From Bacteroides ihuae (GTDB lineage Bacteria; Bacteroidota; Bacteroidia; Bacteroidales; Bacteroidaceae), in assembly GCF_900104585.1 (NCBI RefSeq), contig NZ_FNVX01000004.1, positions 310,001 through 374,000 on the forward strand: a DNA stretch of 64,000 bases. The letters are read 5' to 3'. The position numbers and the translations under genes are program-made. Of this stretch, positions 9,289 through 16,737 are shown in pieces (position 1 is the first letter of the stretch; the number at the start of each line of letters is the position of its first letter). The notes below the pieces were generated by a model. That model ran no database searches, had not been told where the DNA came from, and saw only the letters and a program-made list of their open reading frames with translations.

Positions 9289-9696
9289 ATGAAAACCCTG
9301 AACATCAGTTGCATTTCCACGAGAGAGGAGTATGATCTTGTACGTTCTCGTGTAAATGAATTAATTAATGAAGCAACAAAACTTGGTATGCTCGAATCTG
9401 GAATGGATAACGAATATATTAAAGAAATCAGCCAATTAGCAAAATTGAGTGCAGAATATGAAGATAATTTCATGAACATACTCCCGCTCAGACAGAAGAA
9501 CCCTTTGATTCAAAAAATTGAAGAATACTTTTACGCTAATGACATGAAGAGAAAGGAAGTTGCCGAACTATTGGATATCAATGAGTCGGTATTTAGCCAA
9601 ATTATGAATGGAAAAAGAAAAATTTCTTTATCGTTAGCAAAGAAGCTTTATGAGAAGCTGAATATTGACCCTGAGCTTATTTTAAAATATTCATAA
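9289..9696 (+). CDS. higA: HigA-like antitoxin with XRE helix-turn-helix
   Basis: 135 residues from the ATG at 9289. An upstream in-frame ATG at 9214 would overlap the toxin and add 25 atypical residues, so I prefer the later start. The N-terminal half is helical (residues 1-65) and would bind the toxin. The C-terminal half carries a Cro/XRE helix-turn-helix (KRKEVAELLDINESVFSQIM, about residues 86-105) followed by NGKRKISLSLAKKLYEKLNI, a classical HigA pattern. It probably neutralises the HigB protein upstream and autorepresses the pair. The stop is 15 bp before the tandem part of repeat copy 2. Confidence 0.85.
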   Translation: MKTLNISCISTREEYDLVRSRVNELINEATKLGMLESGMDNEYIKEISQLAKLSAEYEDNFMNILPLRQKNPLIQKIEEYFYANDMKRKEVAELLDINESVFSQIMNGKRKISLSLAKKLYEKLNIDPELILKYS

Positions 9697-9711
9697 GCCG
9701 AAACTGCGCCT

Positions 9712-9993
9712 ATGAAAAGCGAGCGAAGCAAAGCGAACCCGATGCTGAAAGCGAGGAGGATCAAAAGAACCACGAGCGAAGCAAAGTGGAGTAAAGAAGA
9801 AAGGACCGGCCTCTTGTGTGAAGCGTTAAACGGAGACAATGCCCGAAGCGTTAAGCAAGCGATTCTGTTTGAGCGAAGCGAGTTCAATCGCTTGTAGCTT
9901 CGAGCATTGACGCAGTAGCTTCACACGAGAAGCCTTGACTTTTTCTCTTTGGTTCTTTTCTCTTTTGCGCCAAGGCAAAAGAGAAAGAACAAT
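9712..9993 (+). repeat. Structured repeat element, copy 2
   Basis: The core is 9808-9993, with about 96 bp of GAGCGAAGC-rich lead-in sequence. It keeps the nested stem arrangement of copy 1. The terminal hairpin differs in two positions that pair with each other: CTCTTTTGC against GCAAAAGAG, where the other copies have CTCTTTTCC against GGAAAAAGAG. This gives a longer uninterrupted stem. The element ends 3 bp before the stop codon of the minus-strand ATPase. Confidence 0.85.
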
Positions 9994-9996
9994 CCC

Positions 9997-11307
9997 CTAC
10001 ATATCCTCCATCGAAAGCCCTCTGAGTTCAACCTTATATTTTGCCAGATTTTTCTTCAGCACTTTCGCCTTCGTTGCCAACAACTGCATATCCAGCTTCT
10101 TTGCATTACGCTTTATCTCAGCCACAACAGCCGTTTTGTCGAGACTATTCAGAGCAATCAAATCAATTTCATTTTCCCCTTTACTATCCCAATAATTACC
10201 AATATCCGTTATACGATCTGTTTCAGCCATCTTATCCCGAAAATACTTTTCAAGAATCAGTCCACTGTACTGAGTATAATTTTCCGCAATATACTCTCTG
10301 AGCAAATCATGTTTGCCCAACTCCAAGAAAGATTGATTCGGAAAGATAAAGCGAAACCAGAAACGCAGATAATTATCGCTAATACACCATCGAGCCTTTC
10401 GGCTTTCCGGTTTTGCAAACATCGGTTTATTCTTAGAGATCAGCGAATACTCCCTTTCAAGATTCACAAGATATGCACCCGTATTTTTACCGATAATAGA
10501 ATCGATCTCACCCTGCGTCGTCTTGCCGGCAGCTATCAATTGCAAGATGGAAAAATAGACACCATACTCCTTACCAAATTCCGAGACGAGTAAATCCTTT
10601 CCCTCTCCCAGAAAAGGAGAATCAATACAAGTTACCCTATCAAGCATTTTCGGAGCAGTCGTTGCGCCAGCCTCCATCAAAAGAGTTATATATTTTGCTA
10701 CCCCACCCGTCAGCATGTACAAACAGAGCAAATCCTCAGAAGTATAAGTAGGGTTATAATCAGCAAGGATCTCCTTCATTACACCCACCGAAAACGGCTT
10801 CAACACGATTTTTGAAGTCAGGCGTCCAAACAGAGGCTCCTTTCTATTCTCAAAAATCTTCATCATCAAAGAATAGATAGAGCCACAAGCGATAAAATTA
10901 ATCTTCGCCCTATCCTTATATTGATCCCACAAATTTTGAATATCGCTAAAGATCGCCGGATTTACACTATCAAACTCCTGAAATTCATCAATAATCAAGG
11001 TATAATGTGCCTTTGTAGCATAGATCAGCAGTTGCTCAAAGAGATCACGAAATTCCGTAATGTTGCCAAATATCTGCAGCCCCAGCACATTCTGAATCTC
11101 TTTTTGATATTGAGCACAAAGCAATTGCTCACTTCTGCGCGCAACAAACAGATAGAGAAACCTTTGTTCCTTCACCGACTCCAGAAGGAGCAACGTTTTA
11201 CCAATACGCCGCCGCCCTACCATAACCGTAAAACAAGCACTTTTTTCAGATTGCTCCCTATTACGATCCAGTATCTCTATTTCCTCTTTTCTATCATAAA
11301 ATTTCAT
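9997..11307 (-). CDS. STAND-like ATPase with C-terminal DUF234-type domain, copy 1
   Basis: 436 residues from the ATG at 11307. The frame is open up to 11346, but a -7 element at 11349-11356 puts the transcription start at or after that first ATG. MKFYDRKEEIEIL is also the usual start of the family. It has a Walker A motif VGRRRIGKT (residues 30-38), a Walker B TLIIDEFQEFD, and a C-terminal nuclease-like pattern ENEIDLIAL followed by VVAEIKRN. The family (ATPase_2/DUF234) is common in Bacteroides and archaea; its function is unclear. An almost identical copy lies 4790 bp away at 14787, with four residue differences in the common frame. The stop codon is 3 bp from the end of repeat copy 2. Confidence 0.85.
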   Translation of the reverse strand: MKFYDRKEEIEILDRNREQSEKSACFTVMVGRRRIGKTLLLLESVKEQRFLYLFVARRSEQLLCAQYQKEIQNVLGLQIFGNITEFRDLFEQLLIYATKAHYTLIIDEFQEFDSVNPAIFSDIQNLWDQYKDRAKINFIACGSIYSLMMKIFENRKEPLFGRLTSKIVLKPFSVGVMKEILADYNPTYTSEDLLCLYMLTGGVAKYITLLMEAGATTAPKMLDRVTCIDSPFLGEGKDLLVSEFGKEYGVYFSILQLIAAGKTTQGEIDSIIGKNTGAYLVNLEREYSLISKNKPMFAKPESRKARWCISDNYLRFWFRFIFPNQSFLELGKHDLLREYIAENYTQYSGLILEKYFRDKMAETDRITDIGNYWDSKGENEIDLIALNSLDKTAVVAEIKRNAKKLDMQLLATKAKVLKKNLAKYKVELRGLSMEDM

Positions 11308-11348
11308 ACCCCTAATTATTTTAATGGTCATTATCTTAATAGCCATTA

Positions 11349-11356
11349 CAAAGATA
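11349..11356 (-). promoter_or_regulatory. -7 promoter element of ATPase copy 1
   Basis: On the minus strand this reads TATCTTTG, a match to TAnnTTTG, placed 41 bp before the chosen ATG at 11307. It lies only 2 bp from the ATG at 11346 and therefore argues against that longer start. Confidence 0.6.
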
Positions 11357-11460
11357 GAACTTCTTTTTAAAAACTATTATTTTTGAGAGATTCATTCCTT
11401 TATTTTAGAATAGATCAAATCAATATTTGCCAATATTATGTGCAGAAAGTGTGATTAGTA

Positions 11461-11733
11461 GTATTGTCAAAGCAGAAGAAGCAAAGCTGAAAGCGGCAGG
11501 AAAAAAATCACGAGCGAAGCAAAGTGGAGTAAAAAAAGAAAGGACCGGCCTCTTGCGTGAAGCGTTAAGCGGAGACAATGCCCGAAGCGTTAAGCAAGCG
11601 ATTTTGTTTGAGCGAAGCGAGTTCAATCGCTTGTAGCTTCGAGCATTGACGCAGTAGCTTCACACGAGAAGCCTTGACTTTTTCTCTTTGGTTCGTTTCT
11701 CTTTTCCGTCAAGGAAAAAGAGAAAGAACAATC
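11461..11733 (+). repeat. Structured repeat element, copy 3
   Basis: The core is 11547-11733. The lead-in (11461-11546) begins with AGCAGAAGAAGCAAAGCTGAAAG, which matches the 3' end of the DUF4143 gene at 8782-8802. The left outer arm has a C where other copies have T (CTCTTGCGTGAAG), which weakens one pair. The element ends 2 bp before the stop of the XRE antitoxin. Confidence 0.85.
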
Positions 11734-11735
11734 TT

Positions 11736-12050
11736 TCAGCACAAAACCACTTTCCCTAAGCTGTCTATCTCCAGTTTTGCACTCACTCCCATTGCCTTAA
11801 AAAGTTTTATCACGGTTGCAAAAGTCAAGTTTTTGCCGTTCTCTATTCTTGAAATCTGTGCTTTCTGCACACCTACCAACTTACCTAAATCTTCCTGTGT
11901 GAGGTTTTTTTCTTGTCGGGCACGTTTAATAACATCACCGATGAGGAACAGGTCTAAATCTTCTTCATACTTATCACGCTGAGGTGTGCCAACTTTACCT
12001 ATCAGCATATCTTTAGCCTCTTCTTGTGTATAAAACTTCTTTTTAGCCAT
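11736..12050 (-). CDS. XRE-family antitoxin of a Gp49-type toxin-antitoxin pair
   Basis: 104 residues from the ATG at 12050 (MAKKKFYTQEEAKD). The frame extends seven codons further but would then overlap the toxin gene, whereas this start leaves 4 bp. The centre has a helix-turn-helix (LTQEDLGKLVGVQKAQISRIE, split here around residues 55-76) followed by NGKNLTFATVIKLFKAMGV, which is typical of HigA/XRE antitoxins paired with Gp49-like toxins. It is the second gene of a toxin-first operon and probably binds the palindrome at 12433-12462. Confidence 0.85.
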   Translation of the reverse strand: MAKKKFYTQEEAKDMLIGKVGTPQRDKYEEDLDLFLIGDVIKRARQEKNLTQEDLGKLVGVQKAQISRIENGKNLTFATVIKLFKAMGVSAKLEIDSLGKVVLC

Positions 12051-12054
12051 AGCG

Positions 12055-12402
12055 TTATCTTTTAAAATCAAAGTATTCCTTCATTATCTCATAAGCCCTT
12101 TCAATCTCTTTAGAGGGAGTTTTATCCGTCTTCTTAATAAACCCATGCGTAGCCACTACCAATGTATCTACATCTTTTGTTTTGTCCCAAAAAGCCAACA
12201 AACGATAATGCTTACCATTATATAACGTCCTAAATTCCCAGATATCAGTGCCTGTTAATTTCTTAAATAATTTGGGGTCTAATGTGTAGCGAGCTTTATC
12301 GACATTATAAATTATCTTTTCACGTGTTTTAGGTTCTATCTTTTGCAGGAACTCCAATGCATCAGTATAATAAGCTACTTTAAATTTTTCTTTTGTCTCC
12401 AT
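12055..12402 (-). CDS. RelE/Gp49-family toxin
   Basis: 115 residues from the ATG at 12402. An in-frame ATG at 12414 lies so close to the promoter that the leader would be only a few bases. The pattern FLQKIEPKTREKIIYNV, then LFKKLTGTDIWEFRTLYNGKHYRLLAFW and DTLVVATHGFIKKTDKTP, is characteristic of phage-derived Gp49-like/HigB toxins with the RelE fold, which cleave mRNA on the ribosome. The Arg and His residues of REIWEFR/HGFIKK-type motifs are intact. It is followed after 4 bp by its antitoxin. Confidence 0.85.
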   Translation of the reverse strand: METKEKFKVAYYTDALEFLQKIEPKTREKIIYNVDKARYTLDPKLFKKLTGTDIWEFRTLYNGKHYRLLAFWDKTKDVDTLVVATHGFIKKTDKTPSKEIERAYEIMKEYFDFKR

Positions 12403-12423
12403 GTATTCACTCATTCAACGTGG

Positions 12424-12462
12424 CAAAGATAAATAAAAGTTTCTGTTTATGGAAACTTTTAT
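12424..12462 (-). promoter_or_regulatory. Promoter with overlapping palindromic operator for the Gp49/XRE pair
   Basis: TATCTTTG on the minus strand (12431-12424) is a -7 element. Immediately upstream lies an 11-bp perfect inverted repeat, ATAAAAGTTTC and GAAACTTTTAT with an 8-bp spacer (12433-12462). It covers the place where the -33 region would be. This is the expected layout for autorepression by a toxin-antitoxin complex. Confidence 0.6.
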
Positions 12463-12483
12463 AAAAAATTCACCGACAAGCGA

Positions 12484-12862
12484 GCAAACCCGATGCTGAA
12501 AGCAAGGAGTAAGAAGAATCACGAGCGAAGCAAAGTGCAAACGATGCTGAAAGCAAGGAGTAAAAAGAATCACGAGCGAAGCAAAGTGCAAACGATGCTG
12601 AAAGCGAGGAGTTAAAAGAATCACGAGCGAAGCAATGTGCAAACGATGCTGAAAGCGAGGAGTAAAAAAGAAGACCGGCCTCTTGTGTGAAGCGTTAAAC
12701 GGAGACAATGCCCGAAGCGTTAAGCAAGCGATTCTGTTTGAGCGAAGCGAGTTCAATCGCTTGTAGCTTCGAGCATTGACGCAGTAGCTTCACACGAGAA
12801 GCCTTGACTTTTTCTCTTTGGTTCGTTTCTCTTTTCCGTCAAGGAAAAAGAGAAAGAACAAT
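12484..12862 (+). repeat. Structured repeat element, copy 4, with three 51-bp tandem units
   Basis: The core is 12677-12862. It is preceded by three full 51-bp units starting at 12492, 12543 and 12594, and a partial unit at 12645. Each unit starts GATGCTGAAAGC and contains ACGAGCGAAGCAAAGTG. The same unit is expanded to nine full copies in element 5, while the other elements have one or two degenerate versions. The core keeps the nested stems and terminal hairpin. Confidence 0.85.
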
Positions 12863-12876
12863 ATTGCATGCAACAA

Positions 12877-12907
12877 TTGCGGAGAATAAGCCTTCTATTC
12901 ACCGCAA
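12877..12907 (-). terminator. Hairpin terminator after the Fic gene
   Basis: TTGCGG(T)GAATA and TATTC(T)CCGCAA (read on the minus strand) form an 11-bp stem with one mismatch, starting 5 bp after the Fic stop codon and followed by ATTGTT. This is a weak to moderate intrinsic terminator. It occupies the 50 bp that separate the Fic gene from repeat copy 4. Confidence 0.45.
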
Positions 12908-12912
12908 AACAA

Positions 12913-14016
12913 CTATCTCATTAATTCATAATTTGTACTTCGTCCGCCTCCCTCCATTTTGTGCAATACACCTTTTGCCACCAAGTCCTGTATATCCCGC
13001 AAAGCCGTATCAGCAGAACATTTAGCGATCTTCCCCCATTTTGAAGACGTCAGTTTTCCGTCAAAATCCTCCCAAAGAAGATTCACCATTTTTAGTTGCC
13101 GTCCATTCATCGATACTAATCGGTACTTGTCCCAAAAAGCAGCTTTCCGCAAAACAGTACTGATTGATTTCTCCGTATCAAGCAATGCAGCCTCCAAACA
13201 ATCAAGGAACCATACTAACCAGATCGTTATATCCACCCCACCCTTTTGCGTTCTCTCTAAAACCTCATAATACCCTTTGCGTTGTTTGCGTATTTCAGCC
13301 GACATACTATAAAAACGGTGCGGCATTTCATCAGCACGAGCCAAAAACAGATCCGTTATTGTTCGCGAAAGACGGCCATTCCCATCATCAAACGGGTGGA
13401 CAGTGACAAACCACAAATGAACAATCGCAGCCTTCAGTACCGGATCAATCTTCTGAGTATCATTAGCCCACTCTAAAAACAGCTTCATTTGATACGGTAG
13501 ACTATCCGAACTGGGAGCTTGATAATGTATTTTTTCTTTTCCCATTGCCCCCGACACCACCTGCATCGGTTCTGAACCCCGCCTCCAGTTCGCAACAGTA
13601 ATCTTATACATCCCGCTTCTACCCGTAGGAAACAAAGCCGCATGCCAATTAAAAAGCCGTTCTTCCGTCAATGGTTGCACATAATTCTGACTGGCATCAA
13701 TCATCACTTGCACCACACCATCCACATAACGATCAGCTTCAGGCAACCCTTCCGTTTCCATCCCTAAATGACGAGCCACAGAAGAACGTACCTGATCACT
13801 ATTCAATATTACCCCCTCTATCTCAGAAGATTTTGTAATATCCACCGTTAGCGTATCAAGTATTGCAGCGTTCTTCAAGTCAAAACCCAGCGCACTCATT
13901 CTACCTACAAGTTTTCCTTGCAAGCTGCGCACTCTACCTAATTTATAAGATAACTTTTTGTCATCCCAAATAAAATTAGGCCATTCATGCTGTTGCCAAA
14001 TATAGATCGCCCTCAT
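12913..14016 (-). CDS. Fic-domain protein with N-terminal DUF4172 (class II Fic)
   Basis: A 367-residue protein. The N-terminus (IWQQHEWPNFIWDDKKL) matches DUF4172. The Fic core motif HPFDDGNGRLSR is at residues 207-218 with the catalytic His207 and all motif positions intact. The autoinhibitory motif S-x-x-x-E-G is at residues 63-68 (SSEIEG), placing it before the Fic core, as in class II enzymes. The C-terminal 100 residues look like a winged helix (TALRDIQDLVAKGVLHKMEGGGRSTNYEL). Such proteins transfer AMP or a related group to target proteins and are held in check by the inhibitory helix; the target is unknown. It is a single-gene module between repeat copies 4 and 5. Confidence 0.9.
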   Translation of the reverse strand: MRAIYIWQQHEWPNFIWDDKKLSYKLGRVRSLQGKLVGRMSALGFDLKNAAILDTLTVDITKSSEIEGVILNSDQVRSSVARHLGMETEGLPEADRYVDGVVQVMIDASQNYVQPLTEERLFNWHAALFPTGRSGMYKITVANWRRGSEPMQVVSGAMGKEKIHYQAPSSDSLPYQMKLFLEWANDTQKIDPVLKAAIVHLWFVTVHPFDDGNGRLSRTITDLFLARADEMPHRFYSMSAEIRKQRKGYYEVLERTQKGGVDITIWLVWFLDCLEAALLDTEKSISTVLRKAAFWDKYRLVSMNGRQLKMVNLLWEDFDGKLTSSKWGKIAKCSADTALRDIQDLVAKGVLHKMEGGGRSTNYELMR

Positions 14017-14105
14017 ATTCTCCGTATATTTTGCGGTAAATATAACAATAAATCTTTCACATTACATTCGATCACAACAAATTTTAGCATGCTAAAATCC
14101 GAACC

Positions 14106-14590
14106 GATGCTGAAAGCAAGGAGTAAGAAGAATTACGAGCGAAGCAAAGTGCAAACGATGCTGAAAGCAAGGAGTAAGAAGAATCACGAGCGAAGCAAAG
14201 TGCAAACGATGCTGAAAGCAAGGAGTAAGAAGAATCACGAGCGAAGCAAAGTGCAAACGATGCTGAAAGCAAGGAGTAAGAAGAATTACGAGCGAAGCAA
14301 AGTGCAAACGATGCTGAAAGCGAGGAGTAAGAAGAATTACGAGCGAAGCAAAGTGCAAACGATGCTGAAAGCAAGGAGTAAGAAGAATTACGAGCGAAGC
14401 AAAGTGCAAACGATGCTGAAAGCGAGGAGTAAGAAGAATTACGAGCGAAGCAAAGTGCAAACGATGCTGAAAGCAAGGAGTAAGAAGAATTACGAGCGAA
14501 GCAAAGTGCAAACGATGCTGAAAGCGAGGAGTAAGAAGAATTACGAGCGAAGCAAAGTGCAAACGATGCTGAAAGCGAGGAGTTAGAAAA
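14106..14590 (+). repeat. Tandem array of a 51-bp unit (nine full copies plus a partial)
   Basis: The unit starts GATGCTGAAAGC and ends AAGTGCAAAC. Nine full copies begin every 51 bp from 14106 to 14514, and a tenth partial copy (14565) runs into element 5. The copies differ mainly at two sites (GCAAGG or GCGAGG; AATTACG or AATCACG). Because 51 is a multiple of three, long open frames appear on both strands, but I regard them as by-products. The stretch 14017-14105 between the Fic start and the array holds only the Fic upstream region. Confidence 0.9.
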
Positions 14591-14597
14591 GAAGACC

Positions 14598-14783
14598 GGC
14601 CTCTTGTGTGAAGCGTTAAACGGAGACAATGCCCGAAGCGTTAAGCAAGCGATTCTGTTTGAGCGAAGCGAGTTCAATCGCTTGTAGCTTCGAGCAGTGT
14701 CGCAGTAGCTTCACACGAGAAGCCTTGACTTTTTCTCTTTGGTTCTTTTCTCTTTTCCGTCAAGGAAAAAGAGAAAGAACAAT
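14598..14783 (+). repeat. Structured repeat element, copy 5
   Basis: The core is nearly identical to copies 2 and 4, with GCAGTGTCG in place of GCATTGACG in the right middle arm, which costs one pair. It directly follows the 51-bp tandem array and ends 3 bp before the stop codon of ATPase copy 2. Confidence 0.85.
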
Positions 14784-14786
14784 CCC

Positions 14787-16097
14787 CTACATATCCTCCA
14801 TCGAAAGCCCTCTTAGCTCAACCTTATATTTTGCCAGATTTTTCTTCAGCACTTTCGCCTTCGTTGCTAACAACTGCATATCCAGCTTCTTTGCATTACG
14901 CTTTATCTCAGCCACAACAGCCGTTTTTTCGAGATTATTCAGAGCAATCAAATCAATTTCATTTTCCCCTTTACTATCCCAATAATTACCAATATCCGTT
15001 ATACGATCTGTTTCAGCCATCTTATCCCGAAAATACTTTTCAAGAATCAGTCCACTGTACTGAGTATAATTTTCCGCAATATACTCTCTGAGCAAATCAT
15101 GTTTGCCCAACTCCAAGAAAGATTGATTCGGAAAGATAAAGCGAAACCAGAAACGCAGATAATTATCGCTAATACACCATCGAGCCTTTCGGCTTTCCGG
15201 TTTTGCAAACATCGGTTTATTCTTAGAGATCAGCGAATACTCCCTTTCAAGATTCACAAGATATGCACCCGTATTTTTACCGATAATAGAATCGATCTCA
15301 CCCTGCGTCGTCTTGCCGGCAGCTATCAATTGCAAGATGGAAAAATAGACACCATACTCCTTACCAAATTCCGAGACGAGTAAATCCTTTCCTTCTCCCA
15401 GAAAAGGAGAATCAATACAAGTCACCCTATCAAGCATTTTCGGAGCAGTCGTTGCGCCAGCCTCCATCAAAAGAGTTATATATTTTGCTACCCCACCCGT
15501 CAGCATGTACAAACAGAGCAAATCCTCAGAAGTATAAGTAGGGTTATAATCAGTAAGGATCTCCTTCATTACACCCACCGAAAATGGTTTCAACACGATT
15601 TTTGAAGTCAGGCGTCCAAACAGAGGCTCCTTTCTATTCTCAAAAATCTTCATCATCAAAGAATAGATAGAGCCACAAGCGATAAAATTAATCTTCGCCC
15701 TATCCTTATATTGATCCCACAAATTTTGAATATCGCTAAAGATCGCCGGGTTTACACTATCAAACTCCTGAAATTCATCAATAATCAAGGTATAATGTTC
15801 CTTTGTAGCATAGATCAGCAGTTGCTCAAAGAGATCACGAAATTCCGTAATGTTGCCAAATATCTGCAGCCCCAGCACATTCTGAATCTCTTTTTGATAT
15901 TGAGCACAAAGCAATTGCTCACTTCTGCGCGCAACAAACAGATAGAGAAACCTTTGTTCCTTCACCGACTCCAGAAGGAGCAACGTTTTACCAATACGCC
16001 GCCGCCCTACCATAACCGTAAAACAAGCACTTTTTTCAGATTGCTCCCTATTACGATCCAGTATCTCTATTTCCTCTTTTCTATCATAAAATTTCAT
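14787..16097 (-). CDS. STAND-like ATPase with C-terminal DUF234-type domain, copy 2
   Basis: 436 residues from the ATG at 16097, chosen for the same reason as in copy 1. It differs from copy 1 at only four residues: Ala to Glu in YATKEHYT, Ala to Thr in KEILTDYN, and Ser to Asn and Asp to Glu in LNNLEKTAVV. The Walker A motif (VGRRRIGKT), the Walker B (LIIDEFQEF) and the C-terminal ENEIDLIAL/AEIKRN pattern are all kept. The matching DNA runs from 3 bp inside the stop codon flank to about 16316, so the upstream region and promoter were duplicated too. It is flanked by repeat copies 5 and 6. Confidence 0.85.
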   Translation of the reverse strand: MKFYDRKEEIEILDRNREQSEKSACFTVMVGRRRIGKTLLLLESVKEQRFLYLFVARRSEQLLCAQYQKEIQNVLGLQIFGNITEFRDLFEQLLIYATKEHYTLIIDEFQEFDSVNPAIFSDIQNLWDQYKDRAKINFIACGSIYSLMMKIFENRKEPLFGRLTSKIVLKPFSVGVMKEILTDYNPTYTSEDLLCLYMLTGGVAKYITLLMEAGATTAPKMLDRVTCIDSPFLGEGKDLLVSEFGKEYGVYFSILQLIAAGKTTQGEIDSIIGKNTGAYLVNLEREYSLISKNKPMFAKPESRKARWCISDNYLRFWFRFIFPNQSFLELGKHDLLREYIAENYTQYSGLILEKYFRDKMAETDRITDIGNYWDSKGENEIDLIALNNLEKTAVVAEIKRNAKKLDMQLLATKAKVLKKNLAKYKVELRGLSMEDM

Positions 16098-16138
16098 ACC
16101 CCTAATTATTTTAATGGTCATTATCTTAATAGCCATTA

Positions 16139-16146
16139 CAAAGATA
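16139..16146 (-). promoter_or_regulatory. -7 promoter element of ATPase copy 2
   Basis: TATCTTTG on the minus strand, at the same position relative to the gene as in copy 1 (offset 4790 bp). Confidence 0.6.
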
Positions 16147-16256
16147 GAACTTCTTTTTAAAAACTATTATTTTTGAGAGATTCATTCCTTTATTTTAGAA
16201 TAGATCAAATCAATATTTGCCAATATTATGTGCAGAAAGTGCGATTAGTAGTATTG

Positions 16257-16539
16257 TCAAAGCAGAAGAAGCAAAGCTGAAAGCGGCAGGAAAAAAATCA
16301 CGAGCGAAGCAAAGTGCAACCGATGCTGAAAGCGAGGAGTAAAAAAGAAGACCGGCCTCTTGTGTGAAGCGTTAAACGGAGAAGATGCACGGAGCGTAAA
16401 GCAAGCGATTCTGTTTGAGCGAAGCGAGTTCAATCGCTTGTAGCGCAGTACATCTTTGCAGTAGCGTAGCAAAAGAAGCCTTGACTTTTTCTCTTTGGTT
16501 CGTTTCTCTTTTCCGTCAAGGAAAAAGAGAAAGAACAAT
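16257..16539 (+). repeat. Structured repeat element, copy 6 (most divergent)
   Basis: The core is 16354-16539. The middle stem has changed on both sides: left AGATGCAC where other copies have CAATGCCC, right GTACATCTT where others have GAGCATTG. The two new arms still pair. The right outer arm (GCGTAGCAAAAGAAGCC) no longer pairs fully with the left. The terminal hairpin is unchanged. It ends 3 bp before the stop of the 64-residue gene. Confidence 0.85.
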
Positions 16540-16542
16540 CTT

Positions 16543-16737
16543 TCACCAAGTCTTCACATCCGAGATTATCCCTAATTTTTGAAGAGCCTTCAAAACCTTA
16601 CCATCTTTGCGTCCTTTACTACGGCTCCCATGAGCCAGCGCATAAACCCTCCACGGCCAAACCTTGTACCTCAGGCTCAGCTTTATGTAGATATTTCTAT
16701 TCGTGGAATATAGAAAATCCCCAAATACGTTTTTCAT
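16543..16737 (-). CDS. Small basic protein of unknown function (64 residues)
   Basis: I do not recognise this protein. It is short and basic, with an N-terminal aromatic part (FGDFLYSTNRNIYIKL), a central WPWRVYALAHGSRSKGRKDG stretch and a C-terminal helix-like VLKALQKLGII. It is not obviously membrane-bound. Its stop codon lies 3 bp from the end of repeat copy 6, the same placement as the other minus-strand modules, which supports it as real cargo. It could be a fragment of a larger gene. No convincing promoter was seen. Confidence 0.5.
   Translation of the reverse strand: MKNVFGDFLYSTNRNIYIKLSLRYKVWPWRVYALAHGSRSKGRKDGKVLKALQKLGIISDVKTW

Noticed and set aside
14106..14590. CRISPR array
   Set aside because: The 51-bp units are directly adjacent with no unique spacers, and no cas genes are present.
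13987..14677. Long open frames on both strands across the 51-bp tandem array (about 199 and 197 codons, 17-residue repeats)
   Set aside because: The repeat length is a multiple of three, so any frame without a stop in one unit stays open. Frames are open on both strands, there is no ribosome-binding context, and the frames run into neighbouring genes and the repeat core.
9648..16538. A conserved minus-strand frame MNSLRSNRIACLTLRALSPF in most repeat copies
   Set aside because: The copies are nearly identical in DNA, which alone explains the conservation. In the divergent copy 6 the changes alter amino acids but keep base pairing, which fits a structured element better than a peptide.
7091..16539. 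Classical integron
   Set aside because: No integrase gene or attI site is in the window, and the cargo has its own promoters and both orientations. Only the layout is similar.
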